From: Blumeriella jaapii
Taxonomy: Eukaryota; Ascomycota; Leotiomycetes; Helotiales; Drepanopezizaceae
Assembly (NCBI GenBank): GCA_009599575.1
Contig: VWND01000004.1
Coordinates: 171,001 to 235,000, forward strand
Reading direction: 5' to 3'
Length of the DNA: 64,000 nt
In this document: positions 45,439-57,885 of the stretch, piece after piece
Numbering within the stretch: position 1 is the first letter of the stretch
Layout of the letters: each line of letters begins with the position of its first letter
Position numbers and translations under genes: made by a program
Notes under the pieces: model-generated
The model's input: the letters and a program-made list of their open reading frames with translations, nothing else
Databases searched by the model: none
What the model was told of the DNA's origin: nothing

Positions 45439-45735
45439 AGGAGAAAAAGAAGGAGAGGAACAGGAGGGGAGGAACAGAAAAGAAGGAACAGAAGGGGAGG
45501 AACAGAAGGGGAGGAACAGAAGGGGAGGAACAGAAGGGGAGGAACAGAAGGGGAGGAACAGAAGGGGAGGAACAGAAGGGGAGGAACAGAAGGGGAGGAA
45601 CAGAAGGGGAGGAACAGAAGGGAGGAACAGAAGGGGAGGAACAGAAGGGGAGGAACAGAAGGGGAGGAACAGAAGGGGAGAAGAGAAGGAGAGGGACAGA
45701 AGGGGAGGAACAGAAGGAGAAGAAAGAGAAGGTGG
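45439..45735. repeat. AGGGGAGGAACAGAA 15-bp minisatellite, ~17 copies
   Basis: A purine-only plus-strand array of a 15-bp unit (a 14-bp variant occurs near 45620). It is open on both strands because the unit is a multiple of three and has no stop codon in those frames. Confidence 0.9.
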
Positions 45736-46555
45736 TAGGAAGGGTAATGTGTCTTTTTTGTGTCTTTCACCTGCCTGCCTTTTTCCCTGTTTAAAATACG
45801 GCAGATTCGTAGATGCATGTTTCAAAACGTACAAGTAGTTACATATCTAAAAAAATAAAAAAAAGTAGAAATACAAACGAAAGGAACATATCAGCTTGTA
45901 AATTAAGCGTAATAGATAAATACTGAAACACTTAAACAGATAAACAGAAAAGTCAATAAATGGATAAATGAATAACTAGACAAGCCAAAAAAAAATATAA
46001 AAAAAAATAAGACAGTTGTTTATTACCACGCTATATATTTGTATTTGGTAAAGAGCTAGTTCATTGGCTTTGCTTGATTTACTTAAACAATTCAAAAACA
46101 ACTCCTCGATTATTGAAATACACAATCCTGAAAATCTTTCGTTGACGGTTTTTTTTGTGTGGAAGCCCGGAAATGGAATGATTAGGAGCTGGATGTTGCT
46201 TTCGCAGGGCGGAGCGTGGGTGGTTGAAAAGGTAGTAGTAGTATACAAGAAAGTACGTAAGGTTATATAAATAAATAAAAAAAGAAATAAAATACAAGTG
46301 TGAATATGTTTTCAGATAAATAGATATGTCTTTTCTCACTTGCGGATTCTGCGCTTTTTTTGGAAAAACACCAAGGCAAAGAAAGGGATGGGTAGGGAGG
46401 TAACTGGTATCCCTAATGGACTGTTCCCGAATGGACTGATTGATTGGTTTGTATGCTTGAGGTATTTCGTCGATTGATACCTTTTATTTGTTTTCAGGAG
46501 AAAGGGGGGGAAGTGGAGTGGGGCTTTTGGTGCAAATGCTTACCTTGCTTTGTTT
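45736..46555. other. AT-rich spacer
   Basis: No gene seen; short AT-rich frames only. Confidence 0.55.
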
Positions 46556-46571
46556 ATAACTGCTTGCTTGT

Positions 46572-46629
<58 letters not shown>

Positions 46630-46645
46630 TGCTTGCTTGCTTGCT

Positions 46646-46737
<92 letters not shown>

Positions 46738-46739
46738 CG
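46556..46739. repeat. (GCTT)n tetranucleotide array, ~45 copies
   Basis: A long near-perfect GCTT array with two slips near 46629 and 46645. Open frames of CLLA or SKQA type are artefacts. Confidence 0.92.
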
Positions 46740-48690
46740 GCTTTGCTGCTTTCGTAGTTAGTCAAAGAACATGGCTAGGGGAGTAAGGGAAGTGAGTTGA
46801 TGGAACTGGCAATTATCTAAGCAAGGAACGAAAGAAAAGGAAGGAGGGGGGCGGGGGTTTGAGAACGCAAAGTGAGGTTGGCAAGGTATGACTTTGATTA
46901 AACACCCATAGGCTATATTAACACCTCTAGACTATATTAAAGCATATGTATAAGCAAGTAAGCAGTATTTTTCTATGCGTAGTTGAGCACGTTTCATATG
47001 CGGTAGGTAGTAATGCTCGGGATCGTTGACTGGGATGATATAAAAATAAGACTTAACAAAAGCTGCTTGGATAGGTACTTATCAGTGGGATATTCGTGCG
47101 TGAATTTTTAGGAAAAAAGAAAAGAATGGAAACTTATATTGTTTGTATTTATCTAAATAAGTAAGCCCGGGATTTGTATTTTGAACGCCGTTGCTAAGCT
47201 AGCGTAGAAAGGAAATTTTTACTGCTATAATTCTTTTAATTATTGATCTAATTTTTTGTCTGTTGATTTTAGCATGTTTTAAGTTATATATTAGACATTT
47301 AACCAAACGTATTGCTTTATTATAAACAAGCAGTTATTTCTACTAAGAATGCGTCGTTCGGGCTGATAATACGCAGATATTGAAAAGGTTAGCCACCGGT
47401 ACGTAAATATCATTATAGCTTTCGCTGTTTTTGTTAATTATACCTAACCTGGCTGGCTGGTTATTCCTGTTCTGTCTTTAGTAGATTGAACTTATGGCTG
47501 AAATATACAGATAAGTGACTTTGTTGCATATATTATTTCAGTCTCGGGATCGGTATTGCTTGTTTCTGCTCTGTCCTAAGTGGATTTATCCTTTCCATTA
47601 TACAAATATATTATATAATAAATATTTTATTGGATTCAGAAGCAGTGTTGTTTTTTGTTGTAAAATAAAATAGCTATACCAAATTATAATAGCATTAGAA
47701 AGGATAGTGAGAAACAAAAGATTTCCTTGGTAGAATCGGAAAACCAGGAAGGAAGCAATATTGCCAGATTAAATAAAATGACATGAGGTTTTGGACAGAA
47801 ACGCTTTTTTTAGCATTGGCGTTATGAGATTTTGAAAAGAAAAAAAATTTAAAATTGATACGGAACATATGTGATGGAGAAATTCTAAATCATCAACAAG
47901 ATAGGTAGTACATAGGTGAAATTGAAAAAGAGGAAAATAGAACATGGTCACAGTTGTATAAACTGGAAGGGGATCAAGCTTAGGTAAAGGACTGGGTGAG
48001 AAAGTGGTAGGCAATCTGATATGTTCTGACATGATATTTTAAAGCGCTGTTGGTTTTTATACATTTACATAAATGAACGTTTCTTTTGTATTTCGAATCA
48101 ACTAAGACAAAGCTAGCAAATTAACTTCTGGAAAAGATTAGAAAACAAAGGAAACCAGATTGACAGGGAAGCGCAGAGATATGAAAAAGGGGTTCTTCTA
48201 GATATACAATTCAGTTGGCAAGCAGTGGAGTTTTTAAGCGGAAAGTGATAATGAATTCGTGTGCTGTAAATGACCGGTGGAAATGTATATATCCTTAGAT
48301 ACTGGGGAAGAAAAGTAGGAAAGAAAGACTTTGCCCGCATAGTTCCTACCCCCCTACACACCCGCCGGAACGGGGCTTGGAGAAATAAAAGACAGGGAGG
48401 ACTTATTCAAAAGGAAGTCCCCCGGATAAGATGAGTAAACATAGACTGCCGAGCAAAGCTCTGGGTAACAACAAACCAAAACCAAACAGTATTCTTTCTG
48501 GCCTTGAGATATCTTGTTATCCAATTTCATCTCAATCGTGCGTGTACGTTCCGCAGACTTGCATTGCTTGGATTTCTACGGATGGAATATACATAGGTGG
48601 GTGTGAATGGTAGGGATAAAAGCAAGAATTAGACAGAGCAGAGATGAGAGTGGAGAGTAGGAGAGGATAAGATGGATGCATGAGTTGGAA
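46740..48690. other. AT-rich gene-free block
   Basis: About 1.9 kb of AT-rich DNA. I see no gene, RNA gene or ordered repeat. Confidence 0.55.
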
Positions 48691-48694
48691 AGAT

Positions 48695-49012
48695 TTCCAA
48701 ATTTTATTCATTTTCCTTTCATTCATTTTCCTTATTCATTTTCCTTTTATTCATTTTCCTTTTGTTCATTTTCCTTTTATTCATTTTCCTTTTCCTCATT
48801 TTCCCTTTCTTCAGTCTCCTTTTTTCATTTTCCTTTTTTTTATTTTCCTTTTTTTTTTATTTTCCTTTTTTATTATTTTCTTTTTTCATTCACCTTTCTT
48901 CAATTTACCTTTCTTCATTTTCCTTTCTCCATTTACCTTTTTTCATTTCCCTTTCTTCATTTTCCTTTCTTCATTATCCTTTTCTTCCTTTCCCTTTCAT
49001 TCTTCCCCATCT
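48695..49012. repeat. TTCATTTTCCTTT pyrimidine-rich array
   Basis: A degenerate tandem array of ~12-14-bp CATTTTCCTTTT units, followed by CCTCCCTATA triplications at 49050-49090. Confidence 0.85.
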
Positions 49013-49099
49013 CCGACATCCCTTCATCTAACATATAAACACTCCTATACACCGTACACACCTCCCTATACCTCCCTATACCTCCCTATACCCACCTAA

Positions 49100-51997
49100 A
49101 CCTACCTTACTAAACAAACAAAACCCCATCCCTTAAACAGCAAACAAAATAACCTCTACTCAACAACAACAATCAATCAATCAACCACCTATCTATCCAT
49201 CACCACTTCTTCTCCCACAAACTTATCGAAAGGAAAACCACATTCAATACACTTGATACAAAGAAAAGATTTGCACTTGATACAAAAACAGGATCTGGCC
49301 GCCCCCAGGCGGACTAAATACAGCACAATACAGCACAACACAGCTTAACGCCACGCCACGCCACGCCTCGTCACCTTTGAAAACGCATTCTCACCCGCCA
49401 GACCGCTGCTGCTGCTGCTGCTGCTTACTGTACTGTAGACCCCAGAGCTTAGCGCTGGGGAAAAGCCAGTGTGTACAACGAAAAGGAAAAGGGAAGGGAA
49501 AAGGGAAGGGAAAAAGGAAGGGAATTGGGCGACCACGTCGGCTACCTATATACCTCACGGGGGGAAGCTGCGGATGCACAACGGCCGAGAAACGGGGAGC
49601 TTGCATCACGTGTCTGGCGTGATGGATGCGGCGCCCGCGGATTGCGGCAGACGCGTCACGTGAGCTGAAGAGTCCTATTGTACAGTACTGTAAGTCCGTG
49701 CTGTGCTGTAAGATGGGGTTTGCATGGGAAGGATTTAACGGCGATAAGATGAAGAGGGATTAACGTTTTGCGAGGGAATTGTTTTTAATCTTTGTTTTTT
49801 GAGAAAAAAAGAGAGAATGTCATGTGATTGTTATGTACTCGCTAATCTCCCCCCCCCCCCCCGGCCCGACTCCGACTCCGTACTGTACTGCACGTGGCTT
49901 GTTGTCTCGGGAGCGGAACGAAGAGCGGGATTCGCGATTCGCGATTGGGGATGGTGATGGGCAAGGGAGGGAGGGGAGAGTGAGAGGCACGATATAGAAG
50001 AAATGCGACACGGGTAGCAGATTGGTACAGTACTGTAGATGCTGTAGGATGGAGAGTCGTGGCGTCGTAGGTATGTACCTATGTATGTACCGTGCCGTAC
50101 CGTATCTGTACATTACATACATGCCGTACGGACCAGAGAGGAAAAGGCGAGACGGAAGACGTCGGGACTCGGATCTCGGGACGCGGGACCAGCCGTTCGT
50201 CGGCCTTCCCGCGTCGTGGATCGAACATCGATGCTGATTGGCGGGCCCGGCTCGGACCTTACTCTTCTCTCCCCGGCTACGTATCGATATGATATGATAT
50301 CGGATCTGATATCTGATGTCTGATATCTGAGATCTGCCATCGAACACGATGCCGCGAGACGGTCCGATTGAGGACATCTCCCGCCCGTCCGGCGGGGGCA
50401 CCGTCGTGCCCCGCGAGGAGACCCGTCGACCGCCAGTGGTCCCGCTGTCGATTTCCGGCCGACGACCGACACGATTGGCCGCGTGGGTGTGGCCTGCGCG
50501 CCCGCGTGCCCTGCGGGATCATGGTTCCACGACGACGATCGGGGCGTCTGAGCCAGGGCCGTCCCGACGTCGCGGTGATGTATCGGTCCTGGCCGATGAA
50601 TGGCACTGGAGGCGGCCGCGTGTCGTCGCGCGACGGGGCCGCGATGCGCCGGATGGGTGATGCGGAGCGCGACGAATCTGCAGCAGCAGCGGCGGCGGCG
50701 GTGGCATCGTGCCCTTCGGACCCTGCTCGCGCACGGCGATGCGCGTCGGATGTCCACGACCGCAGGACGAGCAGGATCGCGAAGGCACGTCGGGAGGGGT
50801 CTCCATCTCCGCCCGCCACGCCCTTCTCGGGCCCGTCTCCCCAGGCACGCGCGCGCGGGTGACATGGCGGAACGAGGGCCCGCGGGCTCGGTGTCGACGG
50901 CGCCGTCGCGCGCCGGACCCGGGCCCCGAGGACGGGCGAGATGCATGGCCGCGATGGCCGGCGGGGGCTCTCGCGCCCGCCCGACGGCTCTCGCCCACGG
51001 GGTCGGTCTGCCGGCCGCATGAGCTGGGCGAAATGAGCGTGTCGGTGCGAAGATGGGCCCCGAGGGGGGATCGGGTCTGGTCCCGCGGTCGGCCGGGCAG
51101 TGGTCTGAGCGTGGGCACAGTGGACGTTCGATGGTGGTTGGTGTTTGTGGTTGGTGGTTGTGGTTGGTAGTTTATGGTTGGTGGTTTATGGATTGTGGAT
51201 TGTAAATTGTAGATTGTGGTTTGTGGTTGGTGGTTTGTGATGTGTGGTTTGTGATTTGTGGTTGGGGTTGGTGGTTTGTTTACCTTCGATGCCCATCTGG
51301 GTGGGGAAGCGAGACGGCCGCCTGTCTCCCTCTGGCCTCTGGCCTCTGGCCTCTGGCCCGCCGTGATGGTCCGCCGCGCGGGGATACAGAGCCGTACAGA
51401 GTACAGAGTACAGAGCGTGACCGAGACCGAGACCGAGCCGGACGGTCTGGTCTGGTCTGTCTCTGGGCGCGTCTCCCGCCTGGCCGTCCGCACGTATCGT
51501 CGAGCCGTGGGTCCATGGCTCCATGGCTCCATGGCTCCCTGGGTCCAGTGGGACCCGTCGGCATCGCTTGTGCAGGACAGCAGGTCCCCGTGCGCTCAAG
51601 TCCACCAAGTCAACACGACGAGACCAGACCAGACCAGACAACACAACCCACACCACACAACCCACACCACACCACACCACGCAACTCTCTCTCCCTCTCT
51701 CCCTCTCTCCCTCTCTCTCCATCTTCGCCTTCGCGTCGTGCTTCGCATCGTCGCCCGTCTCCCTCTCGCGCCGTGGCCCATTCGCCCGCACGAGACGCAG
51801 GCCCGGGTGTCGAAGGCCCCACGAGTCAGGCCGTCGGATTCGTCGGTGGTGCGTGGAGACCACGGGAGTTGGGTCGACGACGCTCCTCCACCCTCATCAT
51901 CGACCATCGACCATCAACCATCCCCCATCCCCCATCCCCATCTCTCTGCGCCCACTGACGACGCACCGCTCCCTACTGGCATCGGCACAACCTCACG
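49100..51997. other. gene-free region upstream of the Ras GEF gene
   Basis: The first part has simple repeats and a C run (49849-49862). From ~50.1 kb composition becomes very GC-rich and all six frames are partly open, but none shows conserved motifs or codon structure I trust. A GTTTGTGGTTGGTG-type array covers 51135-51285, and a CCACACCACACAAC/CTCTCTCCCTCT stretch at 51640-51720 leads into the probable 5' region of the GEF gene. Confidence 0.5.
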
Positions 51998-54900
51998 ATG
52001 CTCATGACGCTCCGTACCAACGGCAACGGCAACGGCATCTTTCCGGATCAGCAGAACCCCTCCTCCTCCTCCTCCTCCTCCTCCGCCGCCGCGGCGTCCA
52101 ACAGCTACACGCCCAGCGCCCAGCTCGCCGACCCCGTGGCCCCCGCCGCCGTCGACAGTCCGTTGCGCCCCTCGTCGCCGCTCCGCGCTGCCCGAGCCCA
52201 GCGTGCGCCCTCGGCCGCCGCGTCGCCGTCCGCGAAGCACCAACCGCTGCCTCGGATGAGTGGCATCCTGGAGAACGCGCCGCAGCCCGTCATCTACGTG
52301 CAGGCGCTGTACCACTACGAGGCCGACGACCGCACGAGCCTGAGCTTCCACGAGGGCGACGTGATCCAGGTCATCACGCGGCTCGAGAGCGGCTGGTGGG
52401 ATGGCATCATCAACGGCGTGCGTGGCTGGTTCCCCAGCAACTATTGCAAGGTGATCCCGCACGCCGACGAGGCCCAGGACGGGCCGCCGGGCGCGCACCT
52501 GGCCGCGCGGGGCGAGGAGCCGGCCGAGGACGGCGAGGGCGAGGGCGCGGCCGACGAGGGCGACGAGGCCGACGGGGGCGACGAGGCCTCCGCGCCCGCC
52601 GCCGACCGCGACGAGGCGGCCCCGGGCGGCCCCGGGGCCGGCGACGGCGCCGCGGAGAAGACGCGGGCGGATTTCTGGATCCCGCAGGCCACGCCCGACG
52701 GACGCCTCTTCTACTTCAACACGGAGACGGGCGAGAGCAGCATGGAGCTGCCGCTGGAGTCGCCGGCGGCGGCGACGGAGACGGGCCCCCGCGACCGCAC
52801 GAACGTCCACATGCCCGAGAAGTCGCGGCCGCCGCCCGAGCTGATGGCCCCGGGGATACATGCAGGACGAAGACACCGAGTCGGAGGGGAACTCGGCCTC
52901 GGAGCGCGAGGGCGAAAGTCTGATGCTCGCGTCGCGCGGCTCCTTTGTAAGCCTTCGATCACCCCCCTCCTCCCTCCCTCCCCCCCCGCGCGCGCTCCCC
53001 GTCTGGATGCTAAATGTCCCCCCTTCTAGTCGCGACACCAGCGCGCGCTCGAGTCCCAGGGCACCTCGCCGGCCACCTCGATGGACTCCATCACCCCCTC
53101 GCCGCGCTCGCGGGCGCGCGCCCACGCCCCCGCCCCCGCCCACGCCGACCCCTTCTACCATCCGAACTGGTCCATGGGCACCGCGCTGCCCTTCATGGGC
53201 CCCTCCACGACGGCCTTCACGTCGCCCGCCCTCCACCCGACGATCCCGCCCGCGGCCGCGGCCACGCTCCCGCGCTCGTTCTTCGACGACGGCACCGCGG
53301 CCCCCCTCACCTGGAACCGGCTGGTCGCGAACATGAAGAAGGCCGTGGACCGGTACCGCGACGCCATCGCCCACCACGAACGTGCGGAGTACGTGCACCG
53401 CGCCGAGGACATCTCGGACCACCTGCGTCTCCTGCTGGCCGCGGGTTCGGGCACCACCGACAACCACTCGGGCCAGCCGTCCATCATCTCGACCAACAAG
53501 GCCCTGTACCCGCATTTTCGCGACATGATGTCCAAGTTCTCGAAGCTGGTCATCTCGTCCCACATCGCGGCGGCGGATTGGCCGAGCGTGGAATCCCATC
53601 AGAAGTGCTTGCAGGAGGCCGACGGCGTGTTGCAGGGCGTCTTGAGCTACGTCGAGGCGCGCGACAGCAACGCGGCGAGGACATCCCGCGCCTGCTCCCG
53701 GGCTTCGTCCTGGGCAGCACGACGGGCGGCAACTGGCAGAACAACGGGCTCGGGGCCCGCGATCCCCTGACCTCCAGCCTCACGGAGGACGACGAGAGCG
53801 TGGCCGAGCCCTCGGCCACCTTGGACGCCCACCTGATGGAGCGGCTCGACGAGCTGAAGCGCACCCTCACCTCCAGCATCCGCAAGCTGGAAGAGCAGCT
53901 CGGCTTCCACGAGAAGATCATCACCCCGTACACGCACGAGAATCTCGCCAACGCCGTGTGCGCGGCCGCCAAGAGGGTCTTGGACGCTTCAAACCCTGGG
54001 TCGCGATCGTCGAGTCCATCAACCTCTCCTCGCTCGTCAGCACCTTCCAGAACCCGTCGCTGACCGACTTTGCGCAACACAAGCAGACGCTGTACGATTA
54101 TTTCTCCGACCTCCTCCTGGCGTGCCAAGCGGTGGCCGGCCCGTTGGGCGACGAGTGGTCGGAGGTGCGCGGCGAGTCCCTCGAATCCCGACTGCATTAC
54201 GTGCGGCTCTGCGCGAAGCAGGTGGAAACCAATGCGTCCCACGTCGGCTTCTCGCTGCAGCTGCTGTGCGAACAGGTGCAGATCGCCTCGCCCCAGGATC
54301 ACCACCCGCCCGCGCCGCCGCCGCGGGATGAGGGCTGGCGGTCGGATGCGCCGCGCCGCGCCGACGGCATGCCGTACGAACGCGCGCACCAACGCGCCGA
54401 GTCCTCGCGCGCCGCCGCGTTGCGGCCCGGACTCGCCGGCATCCCCCAGTCCCAGTCCTACACCGAGGGCACCTCGGCCGCGAACTACCGCAACGGCGAG
54501 AATTCCAAGGTCCGGAAGTTCTTTGGGGAAGAGCCCATACGCGAACCGGGCCAGCCGGCGCTCGACGAAACGCCGGATTGCCTGCGGCTCGACCACGAAG
54601 ACGACATCTCCTACGACATGAAAGCCACGCCTCCGCAATTGAAGGGCGGCACCCTGCCCGCCCTCGTGGAGCAGCTGACGCGTCACGACAAGCTCGACTC
54701 GAATTTCAACAACACGTTCCTGTTGACGTATCGATCGTTCACGACCGCCCGGGAGCTGTTCGAACTGTTGGTGACGCGCTTCCAGATCCAGCCCCCCGAG
54801 GGCATGACGACCTCGGACTACGAGGTCTGGCGGGACCGCAAGCAGAAGCCCATCCGGTTTCGCGTGGTGAACATCCTCAAGAGTTGGTTCGACAACTTTT

Positions 54901-56146
54901 GGATGGAAGACCACAGCGACGAGACCAAGGCGCTGATTCGCGACGTCTATACCTTTGCCCGGGATACCGTCAAGACCACCGAGACCCCGGGCTCGAGTCC
55001 GTTGATGGCCGTGCTGGAACAGCGCCTCCGGGGCCAAGACACGACCACCAAGCGACTGATCTTGACCCTGAACCAATCCACGCCTCAGCCTATCATGCCC
55101 AAGAACATGAAGAAGCTCAATTTCTGGACATCGACGTCACCGAATTCGCCCGGCAACTCACCATCGTCGAGTCGAAGCTCTATGGCAAGATCAAGCCGAC
55201 GGAATGTTTGAACAAGACGTGGCAGAAGAAGGTGGGCGAAAACGATCCGGAGCCGGCGCCGAATGTGAAGGCTCTGATTCTGCACTCGAACCAGTTGACC
55301 AACTGGGTTGCGGAGATGATCCTCACGCAGCTCGATGTCAAGAAGCGGGTGGTCGTCATCAAGCACTTTGTGCTCGTGGCCGATGTAAGTCGCGCGTGAT
55401 CCGGGTGTGCGAATGCACCTGCTTACCAGTCTTAGAAATGCCGGCAGCTGAACAACTTTTCGACCCTCACGTCGATCATCTCTGCCCTCGGCACGGCACC
55501 CATCCACCGCCTCAAGCGGACGTGGGATCAAGTCCCCGCCAAGACCACGGCGATCTTGGAGTCGATGCGCCGACTGATGGGCAGCACGAAGAACTTTGGC
55601 GAATACCGAGAGAGCTTGCATCTTGCCAACCCGCCGTGTATTCCGTTCTTCGGTCTGATGCCCGCCGCTCTCACCTCCCACGGGACCCCATGCTGACCTC
55701 CACAGGCGTCTATCTCACCGATCTCACCTTTATCGAAGACGGCATTCCCTCCGTCATCAAGAAATCGTCCTTGATCAACTTCGCCAAGCGCGCCAAGACC
55801 GCCGAAGTCATCCGTGACATCCAGCAATACCAGAACGTGCCCTACCCGTTGCAAGCCGTCAACGAGCTCCAGGAGTATATCCTGAGCAACATGCAAGCCG
55901 CCGGAGACGTGCATGAGATGTACGAGAAGAGTTTGATGATCGAGCCACGAGAGAGAGAAGACGAAAAGATTGTCAGGTACGTGAGATTGCAGTATGTGTC
56001 GCCTCACGGCGGGTTTTCCACATCATGAAGCTCGCTCGAGCGTGACGTGAGAGGGCCTCGAGCCCGAGCAGGTCTGGTGCGGAATCAAGAAGGGTGCTTA
56101 CCCCCTGTGAACATGTAGGGTCCTGGCAGAGTCGGGCTTTCTCTGA
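51998..56146 (+). CDS. CDC25: Cdc25-type Ras guanine-nucleotide exchange factor with SH3 domain; four frame breaks
   Basis: Exons 51998-52946, 53030-55384, 55436-55652, 55706-55976 and 56119-56146; introns are 83, 51, 53 and 142 nt. The order is: S/A/P-rich leader; SH3 domain (~99-153: ALYHYEADDRTSLSFHEGD, GWWDGIINGVRGWFPSNY); an acidic A/E/D/G linker; a WW-like segment (DFWIPQATPDGRLFYFNTET); a helical middle; the RasGEF N-terminal (REM) domain (FNNTFLLTYRSFTTARELFELL); the catalytic RasGEF domain (FARQLTIVESKLYGKI, HRLKRTW, GVYLTDLTFIEDG); and the usual end RVLAESGFL. It loads Ras with GTP, feeding cAMP/PKA and MAPK signalling. The frame changes at G run 52852-52855 (one extra base), ~53671-53677, ~53985 and ~55124 (one missing each). 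With these allowed for, the exons give 1274 codons. Confidence 0.9.
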
Positions 56147-57070
56147 ACTTCCCACGTTGGACAAATCCGACGACGCCATCCAAGAGAGCCAAGAGTTACG
56201 ACACGATTTCCCTCCAAGCGATACGTTTGATGACGATAGCATACGACAGCAATGTTCACACGCGCCCCCTGCCCTAGATTCCTGGACCCCATGCAAGCGC
56301 GGTGCCACCACCCACACGACACTCCGCCTCCGCTTCGGCCTATGATTTGTCTCCCCAGTCCCTCTATCCTCGTTGTATCAGATCCTGCTTCGCGATTCTA
56401 CCTTCATCGATCTATATCACGAGATATTCTGGGGGGGTCTTTTGGCTGCACGCATGCATACCGCCATATTCATCCGACTTCTACTTACTATAAAAATGAC
56501 CGTGCGATTGGCATTTATTTCCTCTTCTTCTCTTCTCTTTGCCGCGGACGGGTGTGAGTGGGTGGTGGGGAGGCGTGGAACAATCACAGCAGCGGCGTTT
56601 GTTTTTCTCGTCAATGGATGGGACATGATGGGTGCGAGATGGGTGGCATCCTTCACACCCACTTACTTCTATTTCTACATAATTCTTCTTCTTCTTCTTC
56701 TTCTTCTTTTTCAACTTCTTCTTCTTTTTCATCTTCTTATCTTCTTCATCTTCTTCATCTTCGTCCTCTTCCTCATCTCCCTCTACTTTTTCCCCTTCTG
56801 GCCCGGGTGCCTCGGATAAATCTTTCGGAAAATCGGGTTTGGCTTCTTCCGGCTTCTGGTCTTGGGCTTGGACTTTGGAACTTTGGAACTTCTTTCGCAG
56901 GGGGGGGGGGGGCGTTCCGATCGATGTATCATTTTATAGGAAAATAGGGAGGGGGAGCTGCTTAGGTAAAACGAATGAATGCATGGCTTTTATCTACGCA
57001 TCGGGGTTTGGGACGTGGTTGTGTGTGCTGGTGTGTTCTTTGACTACCCGGGTGGTGGGTGGGATTTGGT
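56147..57070. other. spacer with CTT-rich tract
   Basis: Downstream region of the Ras GEF gene. A CTT/TTC-rich tract covers 56683-56775 and a G12 run lies near 56901. No gene is seen. Confidence 0.55.
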
Positions 57071-57077
57071 TGGGGGT

Positions 57078-57197
57078 GGGTGAGTGGGTGAGTGAGTGAG
57101 TGAGTGAGTGAGTGAGTGGGTGAGTGAGTGAGTGAATGGGTGGGTGAATGAGTGGGTGGGTAAGTGAGTGAGTGAGTGAGTGGGTGAGTGAGTGAGT
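57078..57197. repeat. (GTGA)n/(GTGG)n tetranucleotide array
   Basis: Imperfect GAGTGAGTGGGTGA repeats over ~120 bp. Confidence 0.85.
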
Positions 57198-57304
57198 GCC
57201 TGCGTGTCAAGAAGCGATGTGTGTGTATATCTGTGTAAGTGTGTGTATATGTGTATATGTGTGTGGATCGGATCCCGAACCTCAGAGCCGCGCGAATGGG
57301 TCCT

Positions 57305-57885
57305 CCTTGCTTTTTCGTTTTCGTTTGCTTTTGTGTCTGCTTTTTCTTCTGCTCTTTCTTCTGCTTTTGCGTCTGCTTTTTCTTTTTCTTTTTCTCTCTC
57401 GTTCTTTTGCTCGTTTTCTTGCTCGTTCTTTTGCTCGTTTTCTTGCTTTTTCTTTTGCTTCTTCTTCTTCTTCTTCCTCCTCTTCTTCTCCTCTCTTCCT
57501 CTTCCTCTTCCTCTTCCTCTTCCTCTTCCTCTTCCTCTTCCTCTTCCCTTCCTCTTCCTCTTCCTCTTCCCTCTCTTCCTCTTCCTCTTCCTCTTCCTCT
57601 TCCTCTTCTCTTCCTCTTCCTCTTTCCTCTTCCTCTTCCTTTTCCTCTTCCTTTTCCTCTTCCTTTTTTTTTTCACTTTTTTTTTTTTTCCTTTTTCTTT
57701 TTCTTTTTCTCTTCTTTTTTTCTTTTCCTTTTCCCTTTCTTCTTCCCTTTCTTCTTCCCTTTCTCCTTCCCTTTCTCCTTCTCTTTCTCCTTCCCTCTCT
57801 CCTTCCCTTTCTCCTTCCCTTTCTCCTTCCCTTTCTCCTTCCCTTTCTCTTTCCCTTTTCTCTTTCTTCTTCCCTTTCTGGTTCT
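57305..57885. repeat. 580-bp polypyrimidine tract
   Basis: Nearly pure C/T on the plus strand: TTTTCTTCTGCTC variants, then (CTTCCT)n, then TTTCTCCTTCCC units. Long frames on both strands (K/E/R-rich on the minus strand, S/L/F-rich on the plus strand) are artefacts. Confidence 0.88.

Noticed and set aside
51914..53599. 561-codon minus-strand frame
   Set aside because: Antisense shadow of the Ras GEF 5' exons in very GC-rich DNA.
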